A stretch of 64,000 nt of DNA, taken from positions 208,226,164-208,290,163 of the forward strand of contig NC_134360.1 in assembly GCF_048569485.1 (NCBI RefSeq), given 5' to 3'. The notes under the pieces were generated by a model. It was not told the origin of the DNA and ran no database searches. It saw nothing but the letters and a program-made list of their open reading frames with translations. Shown piece after piece: positions 1-9,853 of this stretch. Source of the DNA: Anomaloglossus baeobatrachus. Lineage: Eukaryota; Chordata; Amphibia; Anura; Aromobatidae. The position numbers were made by a program, and so were the translations under genes. Position 1 is the first letter of the stretch; every line of letters begins with the position of its first letter.

Positions 1-240
1 TCTTTAATGTATGTGCGAAGTGTGGCATGGTGGGGTCCCCAGAATTACTACATTCCCCCCACACTGCCTCCAAAAAAAAAATTCCAAAAATAATACAAAA
101 AAAAATAAATCTAAACAAAGAAATCTAATAAAAGAACTGATAAATATGACCACATATACATTGAAATAATTTTTGTATTAAAAACATAAAATGTACAAAA
201 AAAGGGAATAAAAATTGTGACACCATCACAGAAAGAATCC
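1..240. other. AT-rich flank, no gene seen
   Basis: A- and T-rich sequence with poly(A) runs. I see no exon, RNA gene or TIR here. By orientation it should be downstream intron or distal sequence of LRRC42, whose later exons were not found anywhere to the left of 9293. Confidence 0.5.
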
Positions 241-329
241 CTAAAGGAATATAAAAAAAATTGTTTAAAAGAACAGAGAGTCCTCAGTGGTTGATACCTT
301 TTAATGGCTAACTGAAAAGATGGTAATAA

Positions 330-375
330 TTGCAAGCTTTCGAGACTACTCAGGTCTCTTCATCAGGCATGGTAT
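330..375 (-). ncRNA. Candidate hammerhead ribozyme core in Penelope-like end
   Basis: On the minus strand CTGATGA (366-360) is followed by a hairpin GAGAC-loop-GTCTC and then GAAA (341-338). This is the order and spacing of the hammerhead catalytic core: CUGAUGA, stem II, GAAA. Hammerhead motifs are known in the terminal repeats of Penelope-like elements. Stem II pairs perfectly. I could not find a convincing stem I next to CTGATGA, so activity is uncertain. Confidence 0.45.
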
Positions 376-613
376 AACACAAAATCTGAAGAGTCACATA
401 TTTATACACAACAGGACTTAGAATAGTGCAGTAAAAAAAAAAAAAAAAAAAAAAAAGAACAAGTTATATGAAACAGAACTATCTCTATGGCAGGGGGCAA
501 ACTGTTGTGGGGCCATAAATACTGCTGCAGTTCAGTGTGAAAGTTTTATTGTCCTTTGATAAGGGTCTGGTCCAGGGCTGGGACACGCTCGGATGGTCAG
601 AGGAGCACATCTT

Positions 614-1285
614 TTAACTGATGTAAAAAGACATGAATCCATGAGACACATTCATTCCTTCTCTGAATGTGTCAAAGGTCATCATAAGTTTGTACTCCCA
701 TAGTCTCCTATCTCTCTGGGACTTGAAGTTTCCTTTCAATACCAGCAATTTCATGTCCATGATGCTGTGGTCTGGGTTACAAAAATGTTTGGCCACAGGT
801 AGATCCATCCTTTTTTCTCTAATTGTGTGGCGGTGAGAATTCATCCTTGTCCTGAGCTGTTGTCCGGTCTCCCCTACATACAGACCCCCAGTTGGACATT
901 TGGTACATATAATTAAGTACACCACATTGGTTGTGGTGCAGCTGAAGGTACCTGGGATCTTGTAGTCCTGATGTGATCTGGGAATCTTTATCTTGTCCGT
1001 TGTCAATATTAATGGACAGGTCTTGCATTTTTTCTGGTTGCAGGGAAATGTTCCTGTTGGTGTTGGAGAGGACAGGGAGCTTCTGACAATGATGCTTCTT
1101 AGATTTGGGGGCTGTCTAAAACACAGAAGTGGGGGGTCTGGAAAAATAGATTTTAACCGGGCATCTTTTTGCAGTAATGGTTGTAGTTTCCGTGCAGCTC
1201 CTCTAAACACCTCCAGATGTGGATTGTAGGTGACTACAAGAGGGACCCGGTTGTTCTCTTCTTTTTTATCTCTACTGGCTAACAC
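614..1285 (-). pseudogene. Penelope-like element endonuclease (GIY-YIG) fragment
   Basis: A 223-codon open frame. Its middle reads VVYLIICTKCPTGGLYVGET followed by RTRMNSHRHTI, the GIY-YIG nuclease pattern with the conserved Tyr/Gly-Leu-Tyr and the downstream Arg/His. The N-terminal part (RVPLVVTYNPHLE, then FPDPPLLCFRQPPNLRSII) is the linker that joins reverse transcriptase to endonuclease in Penelope-like elements. The upstream reverse transcriptase domain is absent, so the frame is a C-terminal fragment and its first ATG has no biological meaning. It still reads without a stop, which suggests a fairly recent insertion. In an active element this domain nicks the target DNA. Confidence 0.85.
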
Positions 1286-1324
1286 GGTACAAAGATATAT
1301 TTTACTTGTATCTAAAGGAATATA

Positions 1325-1462
1325 TTAAATCAACAGATGACAGTAGAAACTAAGGGTACAATAAATACATAAGATATCAATACATAATGCTAGAACAAAT
1401 GTTAGGGGGAAATGATTAATGTAACACCATAAAGATTCACAATAGATATACTAGACATACAG
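1325..1462. other. Unannotated spacer
   Basis: AT-rich sequence between the Penelope-like insertion and the first Tc1-like element. No feature recognised. Confidence 0.5.
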
Positions 1463-3093
1463 TACAGACAAAAAGTTTGGACACACCTTCTCATTCAAAG
1501 AGTTTTCTTTATTTTCATGACTCTGAAAATTGTAGATTCACATTGAAGACATCAAAACTATGAATTAACACATGTGGAATAAAATACTAAACAAATAATT
1601 GTGAAACAACTGAAAATATGTCTTATATTCTAGGTTCTTCAAAGTAGCCACCTTTTGCTTTGATTACTGCTTTGCACGCTCTTGGCATTCTCTTGATGAG
1701 CTTCAAGATGTGGTCACTGGAAATGGTTTTCACTTCACAGGTGTGCCCTGTCAGGTGTAATAAGTGGGATTTCTTGCCTTATAAATGGGGTTGGGACCAT
1801 CAGTTGTGTTGTGCAGGAGTCTGGTGGATACACAGCTAATAGTCCTACTGAATAGACTATTAGAATTTGTATTATGGCAAGAAAAAAGCAGCTACGTAAA
1901 GAAAAACGAGTGGCCATCATTACTTTAAGAAATGAAGGTCAGTCAGTCCGAAAAATTGGGAAAACTTTGAAAATGTCCCCAAGTGCAGTGGCAAAAACCA
2001 TCAAACGCTACAAAGAAACTGGCTCACATGAGGACCGCCCCAGGAAAGGAAGACAAAGAGTCACCTCTGCTGCGTAGGATAGGTTTATCCAAGTGACCAG
2101 CCTCAGAAATCGCAGGTTAACAGCAGCTCAGATTAGAGACCAGGTCAATGCCACACAGAGTTCTAGCAGCAGACACATCTTTAGAACAACTGTTAAGAGG
2201 AGACTTTTGTGCAGCAGGCCTTCATGGTAAAATAGCTGCTAGGAAACCACTGCTAAGGACAGGCAACAAGCAGAAGAGACTTGTTTGGGCTAAAGAACAC
2301 AAGGAATGGACATTAGACCAGTGGAAATTTGTGCTTTGGTCTGAGGAGTCCAAATTTGAGATCTTTGGATCCAACCACCGTGTCTTTGTGCGACGCAGAA
2401 AAGGTGAACGGATGGACTCTACATGGCTGGTTCCCACCGTGAAGCATGGAGGAGAAGGTGTGATGGTGTGGGGGTGCTTTGCTGCTGACACTGTTGGTGG
2501 GGAGTTATTCAAAATTGAAGGCATACTGAACCAGCATGGCTACCACAGCTTCTTGCAGCGGCGTGCTATTCCATCCGGTTTGCGTTTAGTGGGACCATCA
2601 TTTATTTTTCAACAGGACAATGACCCCAAACACACCTCCAGGCTGTGTAAGGGCTATTTGACTAAGAAGGAGAGTGATGGGGTGCTACGCCAGATGACCT
2701 GGCCTCCACAGTCACCAGACCTGAACCCAATCGAGATGGTTTGGGGTGAGCTGGACCGCAGAGTGAAGGCAAAAGGGCCAACAAGTGCTAAGCATGTCTG
2801 GGAACTCCTTCAAGACTGTTGGAAAACCATTTCCAGTGACTACCTCTTGAAGCTCATCAAGAGAATACCAAGCGTGTGCAAAGTAGTAATCAAAGCAAAA
2901 GGTGGCTACTTTGAAGAACCTAGAATATAAGACATATTTTCAGTTGTTTCACACTTTTTTGTTAAGTATTTCATTCCACACGTGTTAATTCATAGTTTTG
3001 ATGCCTTCAATGTGAATCTACAATTTACAGAGTTATGAAAATAAAATAAAGAAAACTCTTTGAATGAGAAGGTGTGTCCAAACTTTGTTAGTA
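1463..3093 (+). mobile_element. Tc1/mariner-type transposon, DD38E spacing, long TIRs
   Basis: The element is bounded by TA. Its inverted repeats begin with a shared AAGTTTGGACACACCTTCTC stretch. They extend for about 270 bp on each side (roughly 1465-1735 and 2820-3091), interrupted by small differences. The right repeat covers the last 35 or so transposase codons, so the left repeat carries an inverted copy of coding sequence. The transposase pseudogene is listed separately. The right tip has lost about two bases relative to the left. The copy is broken but only moderately diverged. Confidence 0.9.
1874..2930 (+). pseudogene. Tc1-like transposase (DD38E), inactivated
   Basis: The N-terminal helix-turn-helix (RKIGKTLKMSPSAVAKTIKRY, with HEDRPRKGR after it) is read from 1874 to 2077, where a UAG stops it. 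A frameshift near 2195 moves the rest into another frame, ending at 2930. The catalytic part has VLWSEESKFEIFGS, where the first Asp is replaced by Glu, then FQQDNDPKHTS and SPDLNPIEMVW. I count 38 residues between the second catalytic Asp and the Glu, which is the DD38E class (described as Intruder) rather than the DD34E of classical Tc1. One stop, one frameshift and the D-to-E change make it non-functional as it stands. The role in a live element would be cut-and-paste at TA. Confidence 0.85.
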
Positions 3094-3139
3094 TAAGAAG
3101 CTTATGTGTGAAGTAATAAGATGTCGGTGGGAAGAGACA

Positions 3140-3412
3140 GACAGACCGGGGAGGGAAAGAGACAGACCGGGGAGGGAAAGAGACAGACCGGGGAGGGAAA
3201 GAGACAGACCGGGGAGGGAAAGAGACAGACCGGGGAGGGAAAGAGACAGACCGGGGAGGGAAAGAGACAGACCGGGGAGGGAAAGAGACAGACCGGGGAG
3301 GGAAAGAGACAGACCGGGGAGGGAAAGAGACAGACCGGGGAGGGAAAGAGACAGACCGGGGAGGGAAAGAGACAGACCGGGGAGGGAAAGAGACAGACCG
3401 GGGAGGGAAAAA
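3140..3412. repeat. 21-bp minisatellite, 13 near-identical copies
   Basis: Unit GACAGACCGGGGAGGGAAAGA repeats 13 times with almost no variation. Because 21 is divisible by three, both strands stay open for more than 100 codons. These frames are artefacts of the repeat. Confidence 0.95.
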
Positions 3413-3553
3413 GAGACAGAGAGAGACAGACACAGAGATAGAGACAGATAGACTGATACAAAGACAGACAGATAGAAACAGACAGACAGACTGGGAGAGA
3501 GACAGAGAGACAGTTACTATCCCAGGTACTATAGCTAGTAACATACATACATG
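3413..3553. repeat. GACA/GATA-rich degenerate microsatellite
   Basis: Imperfect GACAGA, GATA and finally ACAT repeats continue from the minisatellite up to the next transposon. The second Tc1-like element inserted into this simple repeat; its far side continues as (TA)n. Confidence 0.8.
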
Positions 3554-5199
3554 CAGTTAGGTCCAGAAATATTTGGACAGTGACACAAGTTTTGTTATTT
3601 TAGCTGTTTACAAAAACATGTTCAGAAATACAATTATATATATAATATGGGCTGAAAGTGCACACTCCCAGCTGCAATATGAGAGTTTTCACATCCAAAT
3701 CGGAGAAAGGGTTTAGGAATCATAGCTCTGTAATGCATAGCCTCTCTTTTTCAAGGGACCAAAAGTAATTGGACAAGGGACTCTAAGGGCTGCAATTAAC
3801 TCTGAAGGCGTCTCCCTCGTTAACCTGTAATCAATGAAGTAGTTAAAAGGTCTGGGGTTGATTACAGGTGTGTGGTTTTGCATTTGGAAGCTGTTGCTGT
3901 GACCAGACAACATGCGGTCTAAGGAACTCTCAATTGAGGTGAAGCAGAACATCCTGAGGCTGAAAAAAAGAAAAAATCCACCAGAGAGATAGCAGACATG
4001 CTTGGAGTAGCAAAATCAACAGTCGGGTACATTCTGAGAAAAAAGGAATTGACTGGTGAGCTTGGGAACTCAAAAAGGCCTGGGCGTCCACGGATGACAA
4101 CAGTGGTGGATGATCGCCGCATACTTTCTTTGGTGAAGAAGAACCCGTTCACAACATCAACTGAAGTCCAGAACACTCTCAGTGAAGTAGGTGTATCTGT
4201 CTCAAGTCAACAGTAAAGAGAAGACTCCATGAAAGTAAATACAAAGGGTTCACATCTAGATGCAAACCATTCATCAATTCCACAAATAGACAGGCCAGAG
4301 TTAAATTTGCTGAAAAACACCTCATGAAGCCAGCTCAGTTCTAGAAAAGTATTCTATGGACAGATGAGACAAAGATCAACCTGTACCAGAATGATGGGAA
4401 GAAAAAAGTTTGGAGAAGAAAGGGAACGGCACATGATCCAAGGCACACCACATCCTCTGTAAAACATGGTGGAGGCAACGTGATGGCATGGGCATGCATG
4501 GCTTTCAATGGCACTGGGTCACTTGTGTTTATTGATGACATAACAGCAGACAAGAGTAGCCGGATGAATTCTGAAGTGTACCGGGATATACTTTCAGCCC
4601 AGATTCAGCCAAATGCCGCAAAGTTGATCGGACGGCGTTTCATAGTACAGATGGACAATGACCCCAAGCATACAGCCAAAGCTACCCAGGAGTTCATGAG
4701 TGCAAAAAAGTGGAACATTCTGCAATGGCCAAGTCAATCACCAGATCTTAACCCAATTGAGCATGCATTTCACTTGCTCAAATCCAGACTTAAGACGGAA
4801 AGACCCACAAACAAACAAGACCTGAAGGCTGCGGCTGTAAAGGCCTAGCAAAGCATTAAGAAGGAGGAAACCCAGCGTTTGGTGATGTCCATGGGTTCCA
4901 GACTTAAGGCAGTGATTGCCTCCAAAGGATTTGCAACAAAATATTGAAAATAAAAATATTTTGTTTGGGTTTAGTTTATTTGTCCAATTACTTTTGACCT
5001 CCTAAAATGTGGAGTGTTTGTAAAGAAATGTGTACAATTCCTACAATTTCTATCAGATATTTTTGTTCAAACCTTCAAATTAAACGTTACAATCTGCACT
5101 TGAATTCTGTTGTAGAGATTTCATTTCAAATCCAATGTGGTGGCATGCAAAGCCCAACTCGCGAAAATTGCGTCACTGTCCAAATATTTCTGGACCTAA

Positions 5200-5202
<3 letters not shown>
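3554..5202 (+). mobile_element. Tc1-like transposon, DD34E, 35-bp TIRs
   Basis: The TIRs at 3554-3588 and 5168-5202 match at 34 of 35 positions and begin CAGTTAGGTCCAGAAATATT. TA follows the right end; the base pair before the left end is now TG. The transposase pseudogene lies between. This family is distinct from the DD38E element just upstream. Confidence 0.92.
3912..4947 (+). pseudogene. Tc1-like transposase (DD34E), inactivated
   Basis: Starts MRSKELSIEVKQNILRL and carries a paired-type helix-turn-helix (MLGVAKSTVGYILRKK, then a GRPR hook). The catalytic triad can be traced: LWTDETKINLY, QMDNDPKHTAK and SPDLNPIEHAF, with 34 residues between the second Asp and the Glu. The frame is broken by shifts in an A-run near 3965 and near 4212, and by stops near 4343 and 4846, so about four lesions. 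The last residues (SKGFATKY) end at 4947. All three catalytic residues survive, but the gene cannot make a full protein. Confidence 0.88.
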
Positions 5203-5258
<56 letters not shown>

Positions 5259-5277
5259 TATATATATATATATATTA
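5203..5277. repeat. (TA)n microsatellite
   Basis: Long TA run with one GATA interruption. It was the target for two insertions: the Tc1-like element on its left and the hAT-type element on its right. Confidence 0.95.
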
Positions 5278-5645
5278 TATATATACAGGGCTGTATTTTG
5301 CCTTCATGCTGCCCTAGGCACTTTAAGTGGTCGCGCCCCTTAGTGACAACGTAAAACTGAGTTTTCGCACACGACATCTGTTTAAGGCAGATCTACTCTG
5401 TAGCACACTTTAAAAAGTATCAATAAGAAACGAACCCCCCCCCCAATGGGAATCACCACAGGCACATCAAAACATAGCATGAGTATAAAATATTCCCACC
5501 ACACCGTCCCCACTTATATACTGTGACTGTGACACTGCCCCTAATAAACACCACACTGCCCTCCCTTATAAACTACTGTATATGCACCACACCTTCCTCG
5601 ATTATGAAATATGATCTGTACATTGTGAGGAGGGAGCAGCATGAT

Positions 5646-6880
5646 GTGAGGACAATGTCCCATGCATGCTGCCCCCTCCTCACAATGTCCCATGCATGCT
5701 GCCCCCTCCTCACAATGTCCCATGCATGCTGCCCCCTCCTCACAATGTCCCATGCATGCTGCTCCCTCGTCACAATGTCCCATGCATGCTGCTCCCTCCT
5801 CACAATGTCCCATGCTTGCTGCCCCCTCCTCACAATGTCCCATGCATGCTGCCCCCTCCTCACAATGTCCCATGAATGCTGCCCCCTCCTCACAATGTCC
5901 CATGAATGCTGCCCCCTCCTCACAATGTCCCATGCATGCTGCCCCCTCCTCACAATGTCCCTTGCATGCTGCCCCCTCCTCACAATGTCCCTTGCATGCT
6001 GCCCCCTCCTCACAATGTCCCATGCATGCTGCCCCCTCCTCACAATGTCCCATGCATGCTGCCCCCTCCTCACAATGTCCCATGCATGCTGCCCCCTCCT
6101 CACAATGTCCCATGCATGCTGCTCTCTCCTCACAATGTCCCATGCATGCTGCCCCCTCTTCACAATGTCCCATGCATGCTGCTCCCTCCTCACAATGTCC
6201 CATGCATGCTGCCCCTCCTCACAATGTCCCATGCATGCTGCTCCCTCCTCACAATGTCCCATGCATGCTGCTCCCTCCTCACAATGTCCCATGAATGCTG
6301 CTCCCTCCTCACAATGTCCCATGCATGCTGCTCCCTCCTCACAATGTCCCATGCATGCTGCCCCTCCTCACAATGTCCCATGCATGCTGCTCCCTCCTCA
6401 CAATGTCCCATGAATGCTGCTCCCTCCTCACAATGTCTCATGCATGCTGCCCCTCCTCACAATGTCCCATGCATGCTGCCCCTCCTCAAAAAGTCCCATG
6501 CATGCTGCTCCCTCCTCACAATGTCCCATGCATGCTGCTCCCTCCTCACAATGTCCCATGAATGCTGCTCCCTCCTCACAATGTCTCATGCATGCTGCCC
6601 CTTCCTCACAATGTCTCATGTATGCTGCTCCCGCCTCACAATGTCCCATGCATGCTGCTCCTTCCTCACAATGTCCCATGCATGCTGCTCCCTCCTCACA
6701 ATGTCTCATGCATGCTGCCCCCTCCTCAGTGTCCCATGCATGCTGCCCCCTTCTCACAATGTCCCATGCATGCTGCCCCCTCCTCACAATGTCTCATGCA
6801 TGCTGCCCCCTCCTCAGTGTCCCATGCATGCTGCCCCCTTCTCACAATGTCCCATGCATGCTGTCCCTCTCCATGAGCTC
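5646..6880. repeat. 30-bp minisatellite, about 41 copies
   Basis: Unit CCCATGCATG-CTGCCCCCTC-CTCACAATGT. The first 19 or so copies are exactly 30 bp; later copies are 29 or 30 bp and mix two variants (GCCCC and GCTCC). The array sits inside the hAT-type element. A single inverted copy of the unit precedes it at 5620-5643. Confidence 0.95.
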
Positions 6881-7189
6881 CTAATGCTGCCTTCCTCTTT
6901 TCCATAATGAGACCTTCATGTTGCCCCACTCATGCTAAGACCACCACACTAACGCTTATGCTGAGACCCCCCCCCCCACACACACTACCCCACTCTTGAT
7001 ATTGACTCCCCTACATTGCTCCACTCCATACTGATCCCACACATGCTGCCCCTTCTTCACAATGAGCTCCCAATGCTGCCCCCTCTTATTCTGAGTCCTT
7101 ACACCCCCCCCCACCCAATCGATTTTGTCATTGCACTATCCCTCATCCCTTGTCCTCTGTCTCTAGCATTAGCCCCTCTCTCCCACTCC

Positions 7190-8325
7190 CCCAGCATCAG
7201 CCTCTCTCCCCCAGCATCAGCCTCTATCTTCCCTCAGCATCAGCCTCTCTTCCCCAGTCTCAGCCTTTGCCTCCCCCCAGCCTCAGCCTGCCCCAGTCTC
7301 TGCCTTAGCCTCCCTCCAGCCTCCCTCCAGTCTCAGCCTCAGCCTCCCTCAAGTCTCAGCCTCAGCCTCCCTCCAGTCTCAGCCTCAGCCTCCCTCCAGT
7401 CTCAGCCTCAGCCTCCCTCCAGCCTCCCCCCAGTCTCTGTCTCTGCCTCCCTCCAGCCTCCCCCCAGTCTCTGCCTCCCTCCAGCCTCCCCCCAGTCTCA
7501 GCCTCAGCCTCCCTCCAGTCTCAGCCTCAGCCTCCCTCCAGCCTCCCCCCAGTCTCAGCCTCAGTCTCCCTCCAGCCTCCCCCCAGTCTCAGCCTCCCTC
7601 CAGTCTCAGCCTCTGCCTCCCTCCAGCCTCCCCCCAGTCTCTGCCTCTGCCTCCCTCCAGCCTCCCCCCAGTCTCTGCCTCCCTCCAGCCTCCCCCCCAG
7701 TCTCTGCCTCTGCCTCCCCCCAGTCTCTGCCTCTGCCTCCCTCCAGCCTCCCCCCAGTCTCTGCCTCTGCCTCCCTCCAGCCTCCCCCCAGTCTCTGCCT
7801 CCCTCCAGCCTCCCCCCAGTCTCTGCCTCTGCCTCCCTCCAGCCTCCCCACAGTCTCTGCCTCTGCCTCCCTCCAGCCTCCCCACAGTCTCTGCCTCTGC
7901 CTCCCTCCAGCCTCCCCCCAGTCTCTGCCTCCCTCCAGCCTCCCCCCAGTCTCTGCCTCTGCCTCCCTCCTGCCTCCCCACAGTCTCTGCCTCCCTCCAG
8001 TCTCCCCCCAGTCTCAGCCTCTGCCTCCCTCCAGCCTCCCCCCAGTCTCTGCCTCTGCCTCCCTCCAGCCTCCCCCCAGTCTCAGCCTCTGCCTCTCTCC
8101 AGCCTCCCCCCAGTCTCAGCCTCTGCCTCCCTCCAGCCTCCCCCCAGTCTCAGCCTCTGCCTCCCTCCAGCCTCCCCCCAGTCTCAGCCTCTGTCTCCCT
8201 CCAGCCTCCCCCCAGTCTCAGCCTCTGTCTCCCTCCAGCCTCCCCCCAGTCTCAGCCTCTGCCTCCCTCCAGCCTCCCCCCAGTCTCAGCCTCTGCCTCC
8301 CTCCAGTATCTGCCTTTCCCGCCTC
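7190..8325. repeat. Pyrimidine-rich minisatellite, about 33-bp unit with higher-order variants
   Basis: Units built from CCTCCCTCCAGCCTCCCCCC plus AGTCTCAGCCTCTG or AGTCTCTGCCTCTG, with shorter subunits mixed in. The minus strand is G-rich with repeated GGGGGG and GGAGGG runs, so it has G-quadruplex potential. It lies within the same hAT-type element as the 30-bp array. Confidence 0.93.
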
Positions 8326-8334
8326 CCCCCCCCC

Positions 8335-8700
8335 CCGCATGCGCAGATCTCCGGTCTGCATTAGAGACACTCCCACGCTCCTTATGAATCCACTTACCTG
8401 CTCCAGTGCCCGCCGCCATCTTCCTGGCTCACGTGAGTATCCTCTTCTGACACCGGCTTCCATCACGGCGTCCTCCGCGGCGTCCTGCTGTGAGCTCTGC
8501 ATGTGATGTCCACACAGCAGTGGACGCAGCACAGAGGAAGGAGCTGATTGGCGCGCGCCTGTGACCCCGGAAGTGCAGGCGCCGGCAGTTCCGGGGTCAA
8601 TCAGCTCCCTGTGCTCGGCGGCCACAAAAAAAAAAAATGTAAAAAAAAAAAAAAAAAAAAAAACTTTTTTTTTTTTTTTTTTGCTGCCAGAAGGTGCCGC
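8335..8700. promoter_or_regulatory. CpG-rich segment inside hAT-type element
   Basis: GC- and CpG-rich sequence with a CTCACGTGAG E-box palindrome, an ATTGG (CCAAT) site and interrupted inverted arms (GAGCTGATTG..CAATCAGCTC, GACCCCGGAA..TTCCGGGGTC). It is followed by poly(A)/poly(T) runs at 8625-8682. It looks like a promoter remnant, but nothing shows transcription. Confidence 0.35.
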
Positions 8701-8761
8701 CCCTCACAATCTGCCGCCCTAGGCACCGGACCACGGGTGCCTAATGGTAAATACGGCCCTG

Positions 8762-9015
8762 TATATATATATATACATATATACACACACACACACACAC
8801 ACATACATACATACATGCACACATACATACATGCACATACACTAAAGCTGCTGTTGTATTTGACAACTAACGTAAATAAAACAAAAAGTATGCGGCATAA
8901 GCTATACAATTGCACCATAACCCATACGATAAACATAAAAAATAAAAATAAAACAAAAAAACCACACAAACAAAAAAAAAAAAAGACTAAAAAAGACGTA
9001 TAGAAAAACAATACA
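8762..9015. repeat. TA/CA/TACA microsatellite and A-rich tract
   Basis: (TA)n passing into (CA)n and (TACA)n to about 8845, then A-rich low-complexity sequence. No gene signal. Confidence 0.85.
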
Positions 9016-9019
9016 AACA

Positions 9020-9118
9020 AGAACAACAGACGGTATCCCTGAAACCATCATCTTGCAGCCCATGAAATGTATTTTTTGCATGTGCGGCCCATTTATCCAA
9101 CTGAGTTTGAGACCCCTG
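9020..9118. mobile_element. Terminal fragment of a CAGGGGTCTCAAAC hAT-type element
   Basis: Read from the right, this begins CAGGGGTCTCAAACTCAG and then GGGCCGCACATGC, closely matching the left end of the complete copy at 39115-40716. No opposite end with a matching flank was found to the left, so only one terminus survives or the rest was displaced by other insertions. Confidence 0.7.
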
Positions 9119-9292
9119 TTTTAAGTGATTGACCCAAATGAAGCCTCGTTGGCTGCAATGGGGCCTGCCAAGTTTCCATTGTGGTGCCCATCAGTTTGGA
9201 AAAACAAAAGAAAGGAGCAGCACGCTCCTATTGGATGAACTAGCACACATATGAATGCTACGCAAGCTGCAATATCCTGTGTGAACACGTAC

Positions 9293-9744
9293 TTGCCCCG
9301 CAGACACAGTGACGACATCATCAGGTCTCCATAAGCCTCTGTGAATTTACGAAGGGCAACCAGGCCACTCTGCGGATGGCTGAACTGCTGCCTGGACTCC
9401 GCAGCTGTGAACAGTCTCTCTGCAACTTGCTCAGGAAACCCAAGCAGCGAGTCTACGTGCTGAATGTTATCCGCAATGAGATCCAGTGCTAAGGTGAAGA
9501 GGGACTTGGCCGTGTATCGCAGGCTCCCTTGCTCAGTATATGTAAAAATAAATGGCTTCTCTTTGGGTTTACAATTGTCCCCTTGATTCACACACAGTCG
9601 CACCGAGAAACCTTTAGAGAAAAGTCTGGCGGGAGAGGTCTTCATCCGGGTACAATCAGATCCTGCCAAGAACAGCTGACCCTTCTCCCGTACGTAGACA
9701 GACCCAATATCTTCATTTTCTTGAAAGTCTGAAAACTGCAACAT
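9293..9744 (-). CDS. LRRC42: LRRC42, first coding exon
   Basis: Leucine-rich repeat-containing protein 42, an intracellular protein of poorly known function. On the minus strand the exon follows a strong acceptor (pyrimidine tract, ATTCAG), begins at once with ATG, and ends at a CAA|GTACGT donor. It is 452 bp, so 150 codons plus two bases. Segments recognisable from human LRRC42 include RLFSKGFSVRLC, FIFTYTEQGSLRYTAKSLF, SLLGFPEQVAERLFTAAE and LRKFTEAYGDL. The VYVREKGQL segment sits 16 residues after the start, as the human counterpart does, which supports this ATG. The LRR-bearing exons are not in the window and should lie left of it. The gene is head to head with HSPB11. No frame damage is visible. 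Confidence 0.93.
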
Positions 9745-9853
9745 CTGAATATAAAAAGAAGAAAAGGTATAATCGACATTCATGGATACCCCAAAACACT
9801 CAGCTTTCCCCATTTGCAGGCAATATCAATCTAGAAATATGGGAAAATCCCAC

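Larger units (their letters stand above)
254..1311 (-). mobile_element. Penelope-like retroelement, 5'-truncated, with 13-bp TSD
   Basis: The same 13-mer, CTAAAGGAATATA, occurs at 241-253 and 1312-1324 and brackets the insert exactly, so it is a target-site duplication. Inside, on the minus strand, lie a GIY-YIG endonuclease-like frame and, downstream, the sequence CTGATGAAGAGACC..GTCTCGAAAGCTTGC, which recurs in vertebrate Penelope-like elements. The reverse transcriptase is missing. The far end on the minus strand (ACCGTGTTAGCCA, about 1276-1288) resembles the terminal repeat of such elements joined directly to the endonuclease, so this copy probably arose by internal loss or 5' truncation. 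The family call rests on the endonuclease and the terminal motif. Confidence 0.8.
5286..8761. mobile_element. hAT-type non-autonomous element with two minisatellites
   Basis: The ends are inverted repeats: CAGGGCTGTATTT on the left, and its counterpart CAGGGCCGTATTT read from the right, followed on both sides by a diverged GCC(G)CCCTAGGCAC block. TATATATA flanks both ends (5278-5285 and 8762-8769), which fits an 8-bp hAT target duplication, although the target is itself a TA repeat. No transposase is recognisable. The interior is two minisatellite arrays and a CpG-rich segment. The long open frames through the arrays are repeat artefacts. Confidence 0.75.

Noticed and set aside
3104-3548. Long open frames on both strands through the 21-bp repeat
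   Set aside because: The period is a multiple of three and there are no stops in the unit. No homology, no splice or start context.
5646-6880. CRISPR-like regular repeat
   Set aside because: The repeats are contiguous with no unique spacers, in a vertebrate genomic context with introns.
5523-6907. Several frames of 200-330 codons (repeated SHACCPLL-type and AACMGHCEEG-type peptides)
   Set aside because: Produced by the 30-bp array in all frames and both strands; not protein-coding.
7016-8506. 496-codon Ser/Pro/Leu-rich frame
   Set aside because: It runs through the pyrimidine-rich minisatellite of a hAT-type element. Low complexity only.
1-9292. Search for the leucine-rich-repeat exons of LRRC42
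   Set aside because: Nothing resembling them was found; all open frames are transposon or repeat derived.
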